From: JANXQG01 sp963775975
GTDB lineage: Bacteria; Planctomycetota; Planctomycetia; Pirellulales; Thermoguttaceae
Direction of reading: 5' to 3'
Length of the DNA stretch: 64,000 nucleotides
NCBI GenBank assembly: GCA_963775975.1
Contig: CAVZKX010000002.1
Location: 3,968,001-4,032,000, forward strand
Position numbers and translations under genes: made by a program. The notes below the pieces were generated by a model. It was not told where the DNA came from and did not search any database. It was given only the letters and a program-made list of their open reading frames with translations. Position 1 is the first letter of the stretch. Every line of letters starts with the position of its first letter. Positions 52,182 to 60,351 of the stretch are shown one piece after another.

Positions 52182-53057
52182 ATGCCCGAGTTGCCCGAAG
52201 TCGAAACGATGCGCCGCGGAATTGCCGCGGCCGCCGGCGCGGTCGTCGTCGGAATCGTCCGGCCGCCGTCGCGGCTGCGAGCAATTGAAATCTCGCCACG
52301 GCTGCCCAGTTTTCGCCGCCGCGCGGTCGGCCGGATGATCGAGCGCGTCGACCGGTTGGGCAAGCGGGTCGTGCTGGTCCTCGATTCCTGCGATCGGATC
52401 GTGATCGAACCACGCATGACGGGCCTAGTCCTGCTCGCCGACCCGCCCAATCGGACACATCTGCGGCTCGTGATCGAATTGACGCCCGTGGCGCGGCCGT
52501 CTCGGCTGCAAAAAGCAGGCGGGACGCCTGCGCCACGGCAAATCCTCTTCTGGGATCAGCGCGGGCTGGGAGTCGTGCGGCTGGTTTCGCCCCAGGAATA
52601 CGACCGGCTCTACGGGCCGGGGAAGATCGGGCCGGACGCACTCTGCATAACGGCCGACGAACTTCGCGACCGATTGCATCGTAGCCGCCGCGCGATTAAG
52701 GTGGCCCTGCTGGACCAGAAGGCTCTAGCCGGCGTGGGCAACCTCTACGCCTCGGAAATCCTCCACCGCGCAGGAGTTCATCCAGCCAAACCCTGCTGTC
52801 GCTTGCGGCGCGAGCAGTGGGAGCGGGTCCACGCCGAGCTAATTTCCGTACTCGTCGAAGCAATCGAGCATCAAGGCTCCACGCTCCGCGATGGCACCTA
52901 CCGCATCGCCCGCGATGCGCCGGGCAACTTCCAGTTCCGCCATCGCGTCTATCAGCGTCACGGCCAGGCTTGTTTTGCTTGCGGTCGGACTGAGATCGTG
53001 CGAATCGTGCAGGCCCAGCGCTCCACGTTTTTTTGCCCCGCGTGCCAGCGGAAATAA
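52182..53057 (+). CDS. mutM: Formamidopyrimidine-DNA glycosylase
   Basis: Fpg removes oxidised purines such as 8-oxoguanine. The 291-residue product starts MPELPEVETMRRGI, so Pro2 (the catalytic amine) and Glu3 are correct; KRVVLVLDS and IEPRMTGLVLLADP follow. KVALLDQKALAGVGNLYASE contains the conserved Lys and Asn region, and the C-terminal zinc finger is CFACGRTEIVRIVQAQRST then FFCPACQRK. Around residues 103-119 there is extra sequence (TPVARPSRLQKAGGTPAPRQ) encoded by a palindromic repeat. ATG 52182 is fixed by the MPELPEVE start. Confidence 0.95.
   Translation: MPELPEVETMRRGIAAAAGAVVVGIVRPPSRLRAIEISPRLPSFRRRAVGRMIERVDRLGKRVVLVLDSCDRIVIEPRMTGLVLLADPPNRTHLRLVIELTPVARPSRLQKAGGTPAPRQILFWDQRGLGVVRLVSPQEYDRLYGPGKIGPDALCITADELRDRLHRSRRAIKVALLDQKALAGVGNLYASEILHRAGVHPAKPCCRLRREQWERVHAELISVLVEAIEHQGSTLRDGTYRIARDAPGNFQFRHRVYQRHGQACFACGRTEIVRIVQAQRSTFFCPACQRK
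52488..52536 (+). repeat. Palindromic repeat inserted in frame in mutM
   Basis: GTGGCGC (52488-52494) and GCGCCAC (52530-52536) form the outer arms; CAGGCGGGACGCCTG is an inner hairpin. The 49-nt unit plus flanks stays in frame and adds about 17 residues to a surface loop of MutM. Confidence 0.7.
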
Positions 53058-53136
53058 CGTAGAATTTGACACGGCCGACCCGCGAGCTACGATCGGTAGT
53101 TCGGCAGCGCCCCGTTTCCAGAGATCGGATCGTACC

Positions 53137-54126
53137 ATGTACTGTCTTCCTCGCCTTGTTGGATTGTTCGTCATCTTCTCACTCGCTGAGATCGCGATTG
53201 CCTCGATCGCTCGTGGCGATGAGCTATCGCCGGCCGCCTACGAGAAGGCCAAGGCCGCGACGGTCGAAATCCTGGTCAATGGCCACTTGAACGGATCGGG
53301 CTGGATCGCCGATAGCAAGGGCGTCGTGCTTACGGCCGGGCACGTTGTCGAACAGCCCGACCGGCGGTTTGAAGTCCGCTCGCCCGGCATTGGCCGCAAG
53401 GACGCCAAGCTGCTGGCCGTCGATCTGGGCCACGACTTGGCGCTGTTGAGCATCGAGCCGCGAGGCGGCGGATATCCGCACATGGAGCTAGCGGAGAAAT
53501 GGCCCTCGCCCGGCGCGGCGGTTTTTGTGATTGGAGCCCCGCTCTATCGGCACTGCGTCCTCGCGCGCGGCACGGTGGCCGGCGCGGAGACGGCCTTCGA
53601 GTACTACGCCGATCGCTTCAACGAAGTCATGCACGTCGCATCGACGGTCCCGCGCGGCATGTCGGGCGGCCCGTGGTTCAACGAAGCGGGCGAGGCAGTC
53701 GGCGTCCAGTCGGGCGTGATGTCGCAAAACAGCGTGCCGATCGGAATTGCCTTCGTCTGCCCGTTGCCGGCAATGCGGGAACTTTTGGATCGCAAAAAGT
53801 CCGCCGCTACGCCGATCTTGGGAATGATATTCGAGGAACTCTGGTCGCAGGATCGCAAAACGCTCGATCGCTTTGGACTGAAGGCCGAGGGCCTGATCGT
53901 TAAATCGGTGCAGGCCGACGGCCCCGCCGCGCGTGCTGGCCTGAAGGAATCGGACCTGATCGCAGCGGCCGACGGCAAGCCGATCCACCTGACCACCGAC
54001 TTGATGCGGACGGTTTATGCGCACAAGCCGGGCGAGGCGATAGAGTTAACCTTGCAGCGACCCGACGGCGCGGGGCAGACCAAGGCGAGTGTGCGGCTTG
54101 GCAAGCTGGAAACGGCGTGGCCGTGA
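53137..54126 (+). CDS. Secreted trypsin-like protease with PDZ domain (DegP/HtrA-like)
   Basis: A 329-residue exported S1C-type protease. The signal peptide is MYCLPRLVGLFVIFSLAEIA followed by IASIARGDE. The triad is visible: His in VVLTAGHVVEQPD, Asp in LGHDLALLSIEP, Ser in RGMSGGPWFNEAGEAVGV. A single PDZ domain follows from about residue 235 (EGLIVKSVQADGPAARAGLK, SDLIAAADGKPIHL). It is shorter than DegP and has one PDZ, as in DegS-like proteins, but no membrane anchor beyond the leader. It starts 80 nt after mutM on the same strand. Confidence 0.85.
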   Translation: MYCLPRLVGLFVIFSLAEIAIASIARGDELSPAAYEKAKAATVEILVNGHLNGSGWIADSKGVVLTAGHVVEQPDRRFEVRSPGIGRKDAKLLAVDLGHDLALLSIEPRGGGYPHMELAEKWPSPGAAVFVIGAPLYRHCVLARGTVAGAETAFEYYADRFNEVMHVASTVPRGMSGGPWFNEAGEAVGVQSGVMSQNSVPIGIAFVCPLPAMRELLDRKKSAATPILGMIFEELWSQDRKTLDRFGLKAEGLIVKSVQADGPAARAGLKESDLIAAADGKPIHLTTDLMRTVYAHKPGEAIELTLQRPDGAGQTKASVRLGKLETAWP

Positions 54127-54265
54127 CGCGCGGGCCATCAGTGAATCATTCAGAATCGCACCAAGCATGAGCATGGCGTCCGGCCGCGACCCGACCGGGC
54201 AAATCCGGTATATTGCATCAATTCGGATCGCTCATTCCAGAACCTACCCAATTGAATGAATCGCT

Positions 54266-55144
54266 ATGCCGCTAGGAATTCGGCCCATCAACGATTTCGC
54301 GTTCAAGAAGATCTTCGGGACACCGGAGAATCGCGCCACACTAATCAGTCTGCTAAACGCGATTCTCAAGCTCAAGTCGCCCATAATCGAAGTCACTCTC
54401 GAAAACCCCTATAATCTGCAGGATTTCAAGGACGACAAGTTGTCCGTACTCGATGTCAAGGCGGTCGACGAGGCGGGAGCGATTTACGATATCGAGATGC
54501 AGTTGACGATGTTCGAAGGACTTGTGCAGCGGATCGTCTTCTATGGCTGCGAACTTCACGCCGGATAGCTCAGAACCGGGGACGAATACGACCGCCTTTG
54601 CCCGGTCTATTCGATTTGCATATTAAACAGGATTCTTTGGCCCGATTCGTCCCAATTGCACCACGCCTTCCGTCTAACCGACGCCGCGTCCGGCCGAGTC
54701 TTGAATGGAACGCTGGAGGTTCACACGTTGGAGCTTGGCAAGTATAATTTAAGCAAGGCGGAGTTGGCCTCGGCAGATACGCTCGATTGCTGGTTATACT
54801 GGTTCTTACATGCGCACGAGTACGGGGCCAAAGAATTGTTTGAGTTATTGCCACAGTCGGCAATTCGGCAAGCGACGGAGACCCTGGCAAGGATAGCGGA
54901 AATAAGCGAGGACAAAGCTATGTACGACGCACGAGAGAAGGCGATTCGCGACCGGAAATGGGAATTGAACGCCGCGTTTCGCCAAGGCAAGCGCGAAGGC
55001 AAGATCGAACTAATTCGGACGCTGCAAGGGCTTATATATGCCCCGGTCAGCGAAGAGCAGGACCTGTGCGCGAGGAACGTTGAGGAACTTGAAGCACTGG
55101 CGACCAGCTTGCAGGAGCAAATGCGTAGCCGGAAGTCGGAATAG
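54266..55144 (+). pseudogene. Rpn/PD-(D/E)XK nuclease-family gene broken by one amber codon
   Basis: The frame from ATG 54266 to TAG 55142-55144 would encode 292 residues of a Rpn-type recombination nuclease (DUF4351/PDDEXK_2-like): RPINDFAFKKIFGTPENRAT, SVLDVKAVDEAGAIYDIEMQ (the acidic D...E-x-Q nuclease core), RIVFYGCELHAG, then GDEYDRLCPVYSI, LHHAFRLTDAASGRVLNGTL and a C-terminal helical tail. A single TAG at 54566-54568 interrupts it where family members usually have a Gln codon (CAG to TAG). No frameshift is needed. Either it is a young pseudogene, an assembly substitution, or a gene that tolerates readthrough. Such genes are mobile and numerous in planctomycetes. Confidence 0.75.
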
Positions 55145-55181
55145 CTCAACTTGCTGGCCGTCTGTCGTAATCGAGCTTCAT

Positions 55182-56411
55182 TCACCCCACGCGGCAAATA
55201 AAACACTTCAAGTAGTCAGTCTCAGGGCAGGTGACCGATACGGGATGATCGGCCGACGCGCCGCGCTGCTCGAGCACTTGAATCTCACGGCAGCTCTGCT
55301 GGGCGACATGGACCAGCATGAAGAAGAAATCGTCGCGGGTCACGTGCCCGGAACAACTGCACGTCACCAGGATTCCGCCCGGCGCGAGGACGTCGAGCGC
55401 CGCGCGGTTCAGTCGGGCGTAGGCCCGCAAGGCGTCATCGACGGAGGCGCGGTTCTTGGCAAACTTCGGCGGGTCGAGGACGATACCGTCGAACCGCTCG
55501 CCGGCGGACTTCAGCGCATGCAATGTCTCAAAAGCATCGCCGCATTCAAAGCGCACGCTGGCGGCGCCGTTTCGCTCGGCGTTCGCGCGGGCCTGGGTCA
55601 CAGCCCGCTGGCTCGCGTCGTAGCCTTGCACCTCGCGAGCATTTCCCATGAGGGCAGCGGCCAGGCTAAATCCGCCCGTGTAGCAGAACATGTCCACGAC
55701 ACGGCGGTCGCGCATATAACGGGCGGCGGCCGCGCGGTTCTCGCGCTGATCGAGATAGAGGCCTGTTTTCTGTCCTGCAGCCAGGTCAACCTCGTAGCGC
55801 AGGCCATGATCGACTATTTCGACCGGCCCATTCGGCGAAGTTCCCCATGCTAGCCCCGGCTCGATTTCGAGCCCTTCCGCGCGGACGATGTCGCGCTCGG
55901 TCCGCAACAGGATGCCTTGCGGCCGCGCCAGTTCGACGAGCATCGGCACGATCTGCGGCAGCCGCACGGCCATCGCAAGCGCCGTCACCTGGATCACAAG
56001 ATGCTCGCCGTATCGATCGACTATCAGCCCACTCAGACCGTCGCCCTCGCTGAATACCAGCCGTGCCGCGCCATCGGGCTGACAGTAACCAAGCGTTTGG
56101 CGGAGAGCAAAGGCCGCTTTCAGCCGCCGACGCCAAAAAGCGTCGTCCAGCGGTTCCGCTTCGTCCCAAGTATAGAGGCGAACATGAATGCGGCCGCGAC
56201 CATTGAAAATCCCTCGAGCAATAAAGCGCCCTTGATCCGAAATCAAGTCAACCACGTCACCGTCGGCCGGCGCGCCCTCGATACGGTCAACGGCCGAATC
56301 GAGGACCCAGGGATGCCGGCCAAAAAATGGCCGGGCTTTGCGCGGCTTTAAAATAATTCGCGGATTGTTCACGGCGGGAATTATAAGCGTATTACCGACA
56401 TTTGCCAACAT
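55182..56411 (-). CDS. rlmI: RlmI-like 23S rRNA (cytosine) methyltransferase, PUA-domain SAM enzyme
   Basis: A 409-residue class I RNA methyltransferase. The N-terminal PUA-like domain (HPWVLDSAVDRIEGAPADGD, then RFIARGIFN) is followed by LIVDRYGEHLVIQV and the linker GQKTGLYLDQRENRAAAARY, then the SAM motifs MFCYTGGFSLAAALMG, GDAFETLHAL, VLDPPKFAKN (DPP catalytic block) and ILVTCSCSGHV with the catalytic Cys. This is the E. coli RlmI (YccW) layout, modifying a cytosine of 23S rRNA. It is convergent with the Rpn pseudogene and divergent from cysE. Confidence 0.9.
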   Translation of the reverse strand: MLANVGNTLIIPAVNNPRIILKPRKARPFFGRHPWVLDSAVDRIEGAPADGDVVDLISDQGRFIARGIFNGRGRIHVRLYTWDEAEPLDDAFWRRRLKAAFALRQTLGYCQPDGAARLVFSEGDGLSGLIVDRYGEHLVIQVTALAMAVRLPQIVPMLVELARPQGILLRTERDIVRAEGLEIEPGLAWGTSPNGPVEIVDHGLRYEVDLAAGQKTGLYLDQRENRAAAARYMRDRRVVDMFCYTGGFSLAAALMGNAREVQGYDASQRAVTQARANAERNGAASVRFECGDAFETLHALKSAGERFDGIVLDPPKFAKNRASVDDALRAYARLNRAALDVLAPGGILVTCSCSGHVTRDDFFFMLVHVAQQSCREIQVLEQRGASADHPVSVTCPETDYLKCFICRVG

Positions 56412-56542
56412 GGCGGCAAATTTGCCCTCAAATGGTGTTCGCGGTAAACTTTCCCTCTCCGGCCGGTCGAAGTCTATAACGAGTCGCTTGATTCTGACGA
56501 TTGTTGCGCCTAGGATGCAATTTGCAATTGGAGTGACGCACT

Positions 56543-57496
56543 ATGGCCACCGACGTTCGCATCAAAGAGACCCTGCCCGAGCTGACCGATCGGATCGTCG
56601 ATACTTACACCGAGTTGGACACGATCACGCACCTCGGCCATTGCCCGCTGCCGAGCTACGAAACGATCGTTGAGATCCTGGAAAGCCTGAAGGACATCAC
56701 CTTCCCCGGCTATCGCCGCCGCGACGGGTTGCACTTGGGCAACATCACCTACCATGTGGGCGATTTGGTCGACCGGCTGCACGACCAGCTCACCGAGCAG
56801 ATCGCCCGGGCGCTGCGACACGAGGCGGGCGAGGCGTTCACCTGCAGCCCGCAGGATCGTGCCGATTTCGAAGCGCTCGGACAGGCGAAGGCGGTCGCCT
56901 TCTTGCAGCAGATTCCGGCGGTCCGCGAACTGCTGGCCACCGACGTGCAGGCCGCTTTCGATGGCGATCCAGCCTGCAAGTCGCTCGACGAGGTGATCTT
57001 CTGCTATCCGGGCCTCGAGGCCATCACGATCTTCCGGCTGGCGAATCTACTCTACAAGCTCGACGTGCCGCTCATCCCCCGCATCATGACCGAGTGGGCC
57101 CACAGCCGCACCGGCATCGACATCCACCCCGGCGCGACGATAGGCCGCTACTTCTTCATCGACCACGGCACTGGCGTGGTCATTGGCCAGACCACCGAGA
57201 TCGGCGAATGGGTCAAGCTCTATCAAGGCGTGACGCTCGGCGCACTGAGCTTCGCCACGGACGCCGACGGGCACCTCGTCCGCGACACGAAGCGGCACCC
57301 GACGATCGAGGACCATGTCGTCATCTACGCCAACGCCACCGTGCTGGGCGGCAAGACAGTCGTCGGGCACCACGCGGTGATCGGATCAAGCGTGTGGATC
57401 ACAAGCGCCGTCACGCCGCACGCCACGGTGACGTTGGAAAAGCCGCGGCTCAATGTCCGCGACCCGCACTACACGGCAGACTCGTTCTCGATCTGA
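56543..57496 (+). CDS. cysE: Serine O-acetyltransferase (EpsC/CysE type)
   Basis: A 317-residue protein that makes O-acetylserine from serine and acetyl-CoA, the first step of cysteine synthesis. The N-terminal two-thirds is helical; the catalytic left-handed beta-helix begins IDIHPGATIGRYFFIDHGTG (catalytic His and Asp-His pair) and continues VVIGQTTEIGEWVKLYQGVT, LGALSFATDADGHLVRDTKR, HPTIEDHVVIYANATVLGGK. The N-terminal extension is longer than in E. coli CysE, as in many plant-like or planctomycete forms. It may still accept other hydroxyl substrates, but the SAT motifs are strong. Confidence 0.9.
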   Translation: MATDVRIKETLPELTDRIVDTYTELDTITHLGHCPLPSYETIVEILESLKDITFPGYRRRDGLHLGNITYHVGDLVDRLHDQLTEQIARALRHEAGEAFTCSPQDRADFEALGQAKAVAFLQQIPAVRELLATDVQAAFDGDPACKSLDEVIFCYPGLEAITIFRLANLLYKLDVPLIPRIMTEWAHSRTGIDIHPGATIGRYFFIDHGTGVVIGQTTEIGEWVKLYQGVTLGALSFATDADGHLVRDTKRHPTIEDHVVIYANATVLGGKTVVGHHAVIGSSVWITSAVTPHATVTLEKPRLNVRDPHYTADSFSI

Positions 57497-57541
57497 GAGG
57501 CGCGGGATGAAGGACGATATTCGAACTCGTTCCCTTCCGCT

Positions 57542-59122
57542 TCACAACCATCCCATATAGCCCATCAAGTTCATGATCCAGGTCGGGCTCCAAGGGTTCC
57601 AGACCGGATAGCTGCACGCCAGCGCCGAAAAGGCCAAGAATATCAAGCCGATGCCGCGCGACCAGCGGCGGCGGGACATCAGGTCCGCGGCGGGCAGCAT
57701 GAGCACGAGCCACAGCGGGGCCATCCAGAATGCCCAGCGAAAGGCTGAGGCGTTGCCGCCGTAGTTGCGATCGACGTTTTTGCCCAATATGTAGAACGCC
57801 AGTCCGATTACCGTGACGGAGATGCCGACGAGCGCAAACAGTCTCAACCGTTGATCTGGCCTCACCTCCTGCCCCTCTCCCGGCAGGAGCGGGGAGCGAC
57901 CACGCACGAGCCAAATCGCGGCACCGAGCACGAACAAAAGCCAGATGGGCGTGAGCGAGAAAACGCCGTGGTGCCCGACCAGGACATGGAGCGCATAAAC
58001 GCCGGCGGACTGCTCGCCGACGTCGATCCCTTGCTTGTTATTCCAGTAGGAGCCGGGGAAGGCGTACCAGTCGCCGTCGGCGCGGTGCATTTGCGCCGGC
58101 TTGAGGTCATGCACGGCGATCCAATTCGTGCCGAAGAAGGCCGCCGTCACCAGCACGGCCGGCGGCAGGTAGGCGATGAGCGACTTCTTCGGGGCCACGC
58201 AAAACACGACCAGCGTCACCAGCGCCGAAAGCAGCCCGGCGGGCACTTCGTTGGCCGCCAGCATGGCACTGAAAAAGCCGGCCACAATGAATGTCCGCGT
58301 ACTGCGGTCGTCGTCGAACCAGATTCTTACTAGCGCGTCCAACAATACCGCCGCGCAGGCCGCGGCGGGCAAGTGGTTCGTGATCGTTACCGCGAACGTC
58401 GTGAGAAACGTACAGAATACGCCGCCCGCCATGACGAAGATGCGGCCCCAGTCGCTCGTGCCCAGCCGCTCGACGAGCCGCGCGGTGAAAATGAAAAACA
58501 GCAGCAGGCAGGTGCCATTGATCGTGATGAGCATGAAGCGGCCGATCTCGTAGGGATGCGTGCCGAGCGACTTGTGCGTGAAGTTGTAGATGACCCAGTA
58601 TTCGGCCGCCATGAGCGTGGAGAGCAGCGGCGGCTTGCTGGAATAGTAGTGACCATCGTGAAGCACCATGTCGATCGTGTCCCAGCCGTCCCGCATCTTC
58701 AAAAGGCCGTTGGATTTTGTCTTTGGGTTGGCCGGATCGTTGTCGATCACTTTGTCAATCGCGTACGGCGCGCCGGGCACGCGCATTTCCGGCTCGACCA
58801 GCGCGCGAACGGTAATCCAACGGCTGCGGTCGTTGGCACTGAAAAACGGCCGCATGTGGCCATTGCGCACGGCCAGCTCGTTCCGGTATTGCAACACGGC
58901 ATAATCGAGCCGAATGCCGGACAACTCCATTGGCTTGCCGGCGAGTTCCTTTCGCTTTTCCGACAGTTCCTTGGACAATTTGCTGTCGGTCAGACGGCTC
59001 ATATCGACCGAATCTACCGCCAGGATGCGGCCGATCACCGCGCCCAGCCCGATGCAAATCAGGATGGCGTAGATCGAGCGGCGCAGGGCGACGTTGACAT
59101 CCTGTGAAAGTTGGTTCGACAT
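57542..59122 (-). CDS. Polytopic membrane protein, glycosyltransferase-like, unknown function
   Basis: A 526-residue protein with about ten hydrophobic segments. The order is a first TM (AILICIGLGAVIGRIL), a soluble insertion with a charged SKLSKELSEKRKELAGK helix, then alternating helices (FMLITINGTCLLLFFIFTAR, FVMAGGVFCTFLTTFAVTIT and more) to the C-terminus. The acidic DGHYYSSKPPLLSTLMAA motif recalls GT39/GT83 glycosyltransferases but is not conclusive. An RSPLLPGEGQEVRPD loop is read from a Pro/Gly-rich repeat (57865-57905). ATG 59122 (MSNQLSQDVN) is used. It lies convergent with cysE. Confidence 0.65.
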   Translation of the reverse strand: MSNQLSQDVNVALRRSIYAILICIGLGAVIGRILAVDSVDMSRLTDSKLSKELSEKRKELAGKPMELSGIRLDYAVLQYRNELAVRNGHMRPFFSANDRSRWITVRALVEPEMRVPGAPYAIDKVIDNDPANPKTKSNGLLKMRDGWDTIDMVLHDGHYYSSKPPLLSTLMAAEYWVIYNFTHKSLGTHPYEIGRFMLITINGTCLLLFFIFTARLVERLGTSDWGRIFVMAGGVFCTFLTTFAVTITNHLPAAACAAVLLDALVRIWFDDDRSTRTFIVAGFFSAMLAANEVPAGLLSALVTLVVFCVAPKKSLIAYLPPAVLVTAAFFGTNWIAVHDLKPAQMHRADGDWYAFPGSYWNNKQGIDVGEQSAGVYALHVLVGHHGVFSLTPIWLLFVLGAAIWLVRGRSPLLPGEGQEVRPDQRLRLFALVGISVTVIGLAFYILGKNVDRNYGGNASAFRWAFWMAPLWLVLMLPAADLMSRRRWSRGIGLIFLAFSALACSYPVWNPWSPTWIMNLMGYMGWL

Positions 59123-59254
59123 AGTGTGTATCTGCAAAAAGTCGAGAGGCCTTTGTCAAATCGCTCCGCCGGGATACAATTGGTCGGCTGCCATCCTGAG
59201 CTGTACCGAGAACTCCAATCGTACCACCTCTCGGGACCGAATGCGAGGTTCGAC

Positions 59255-59499
59255 GTGCCCGTTATCCTCCGATACAGAGGTTACCGTTTCTTCTTCTTCG
59301 CTAACGAAGGAAGCCGCGCGAACCGATCCATATCCACGTTCGAAGCGCCGAGCGGGTCGCCAAGTTTTGGATCGAGCCGCAAGTTCGCTTGGCGGAAAGT
59401 TATCGAATGAGGTCGTCGGAATTGAAGGAGCTTCAAGAAGTGATCCAAGAACACCATGCGCTGATTGTGGAGGCCTGGAATGAGTTTTTCCCCGAATGA
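59255..59499 (+). CDS. DUF4160-family protein (frameshift near 59323)
   Basis: From GTG 59255 the frame reads VPVILRYRGYRFFFFANEGS, the DUF4160 opening, then fails. Adding one C to AGCCGCG (about 59323) continues as PREPIHIHVRSAERVAKFWI, EPQVRLAESYRMRSSELKEL, and VEAWNEFFPE to TGA at 59497-59499, about 81 residues. The H-I-H-V motif is typical of the family. The gene overlaps the DUF2442 gene by 20 nt, the usual pairing of these two families, suspected to form toxin-antitoxin modules. Confidence 0.75.
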
Positions 59500-59755
59500 G
59501 CCGCGCTCCGCGCGAATCTGGTTTGATGCCGACAATCTCTGGCTCGAGCTGGTCGACGGCCGGCAATTGTCCGTGCCTCTTGCCTATTTCCCGAGGCTTC
59601 TTCACGCATCGCAGGAACAACGAGAGCACTACGAAGTAAGCGGCGGCGGCACGGGCCTCCATTGGGAAGAAATCGACGAGGACGTCAGCGTCGCGGGGCT
59701 GCTGGCAGGTGTCGGCGACCGCACGAAAGGCCGCGCTTCGGCGACCGCGAGGTGA
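59480..59755 (+). CDS. DUF2442-family protein, probable partner of DUF4160
   Basis: A 91-residue protein: ARIWFDADNLWLELVDGRQL, SVPLAYFPRLLHASQEQREH and WEEIDEDVSVAGLLAGVGDR are the three blocks of DUF2442, a small all-beta plus helix domain. ATG 59480 lies inside the end of the DUF4160 gene, so the two are translationally coupled. The C-terminal 15 residues (KGRASATAR) are variable. After 59755 a 140-nt gap holds no further gene. Confidence 0.8.
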   Translation: MSFSPNEPRSARIWFDADNLWLELVDGRQLSVPLAYFPRLLHASQEQREHYEVSGGGTGLHWEEIDEDVSVAGLLAGVGDRTKGRASATAR

Positions 59756-59897
59756 CGGCGCCCGACGGCGACTATTCGTCTTCCTCCGTGCGCCTCGACA
59801 GTAGACTACGGCTTGTCACGCGGTTCTTGAACCGCGACCCGCCGAGGCCGATGCAAAATAGGCTGGCGTAGATTGAGGGCCGATTCCCATGCTGTTC

Positions 59898-60260
59898 TCA
59901 AGGCGAAAGCTTCTTCCGCCAGTAGTCAAGGTTTTCCTTGAGTTGGCTGACAGGTACATCGTAACCCGTCAGCTTCTTGCCGGACCAGTTGACACCAACG
60001 CTAATGCGCTCCTCCTTCAGCAGCGGTAACGTCTTTTCGTAGAAGTCAAGAATTGACGTTTCATCGATTTCGTACTGGCGATACTTGGGATGTGTTTCTT
60101 GCACCTTGACAGCACGTGAACGCTTAGACCAGAAAGGGATAACGTCAACGTCATTGATCCGGAACACCAAGAACTCTCCGTCCCCAGTGAAAGTAAATAA
60201 CCTACCTTCGCGAGCGACTTCCTCGTAAAAAGCATTCGCCTGGGCCGCGGCGATCGTCAT
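59898..60260 (-). CDS. DUF2750-family protein
   Basis: A 120-residue soluble protein with FYEEVAREGRLFTFTGDGEF, VFRINDVDVIPFWSKRSRAV and KYRQYEIDETSILDFYEKTL, the recognisable DUF2750 pattern (an N-terminal FYEEVAREG helix and a PFWS-x-x-SRA motif). It ends at a TGA at 59898. These proteins are common in genomes with many toxin-like islands, but no function is known. It follows the DUF2442 gene in opposite direction. Confidence 0.7.
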   Translation of the reverse strand: MTIAAAQANAFYEEVAREGRLFTFTGDGEFLVFRINDVDVIPFWSKRSRAVKVQETHPKYRQYEIDETSILDFYEKTLPLLKEERISVGVNWSGKKLTGYDVPVSQLKENLDYWRKKLSP

Positions 60261-60310
60261 AACTGGCTCACTTTCCTAACTTTTGGGCGTGATGGACTTA
60301 CGCAATTACT

Positions 60311-60351
60311 GTGGTGGGCCTCGTCCGCTACGCGTTTCGGCCCCACGCTAC
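60311..60351. repeat. GC-rich repeat at the end of the GT2 gene
   Basis: On the minus strand the unit begins GTAGCGTGGGGCCGAAACG and ends GAGGCCCACCAC; its ends are complementary (GTGGGGCC with GGCCCAC). The TAG in its edge is the stop codon of the glycosyltransferase gene. Confidence 0.6.

Noticed and set aside
54566..54568. Pyrrolysine or other recoding at the amber codon of the Rpn gene
   Set aside because: TAG is used as an ordinary stop by many genes here, and the site matches a simple Gln codon change.
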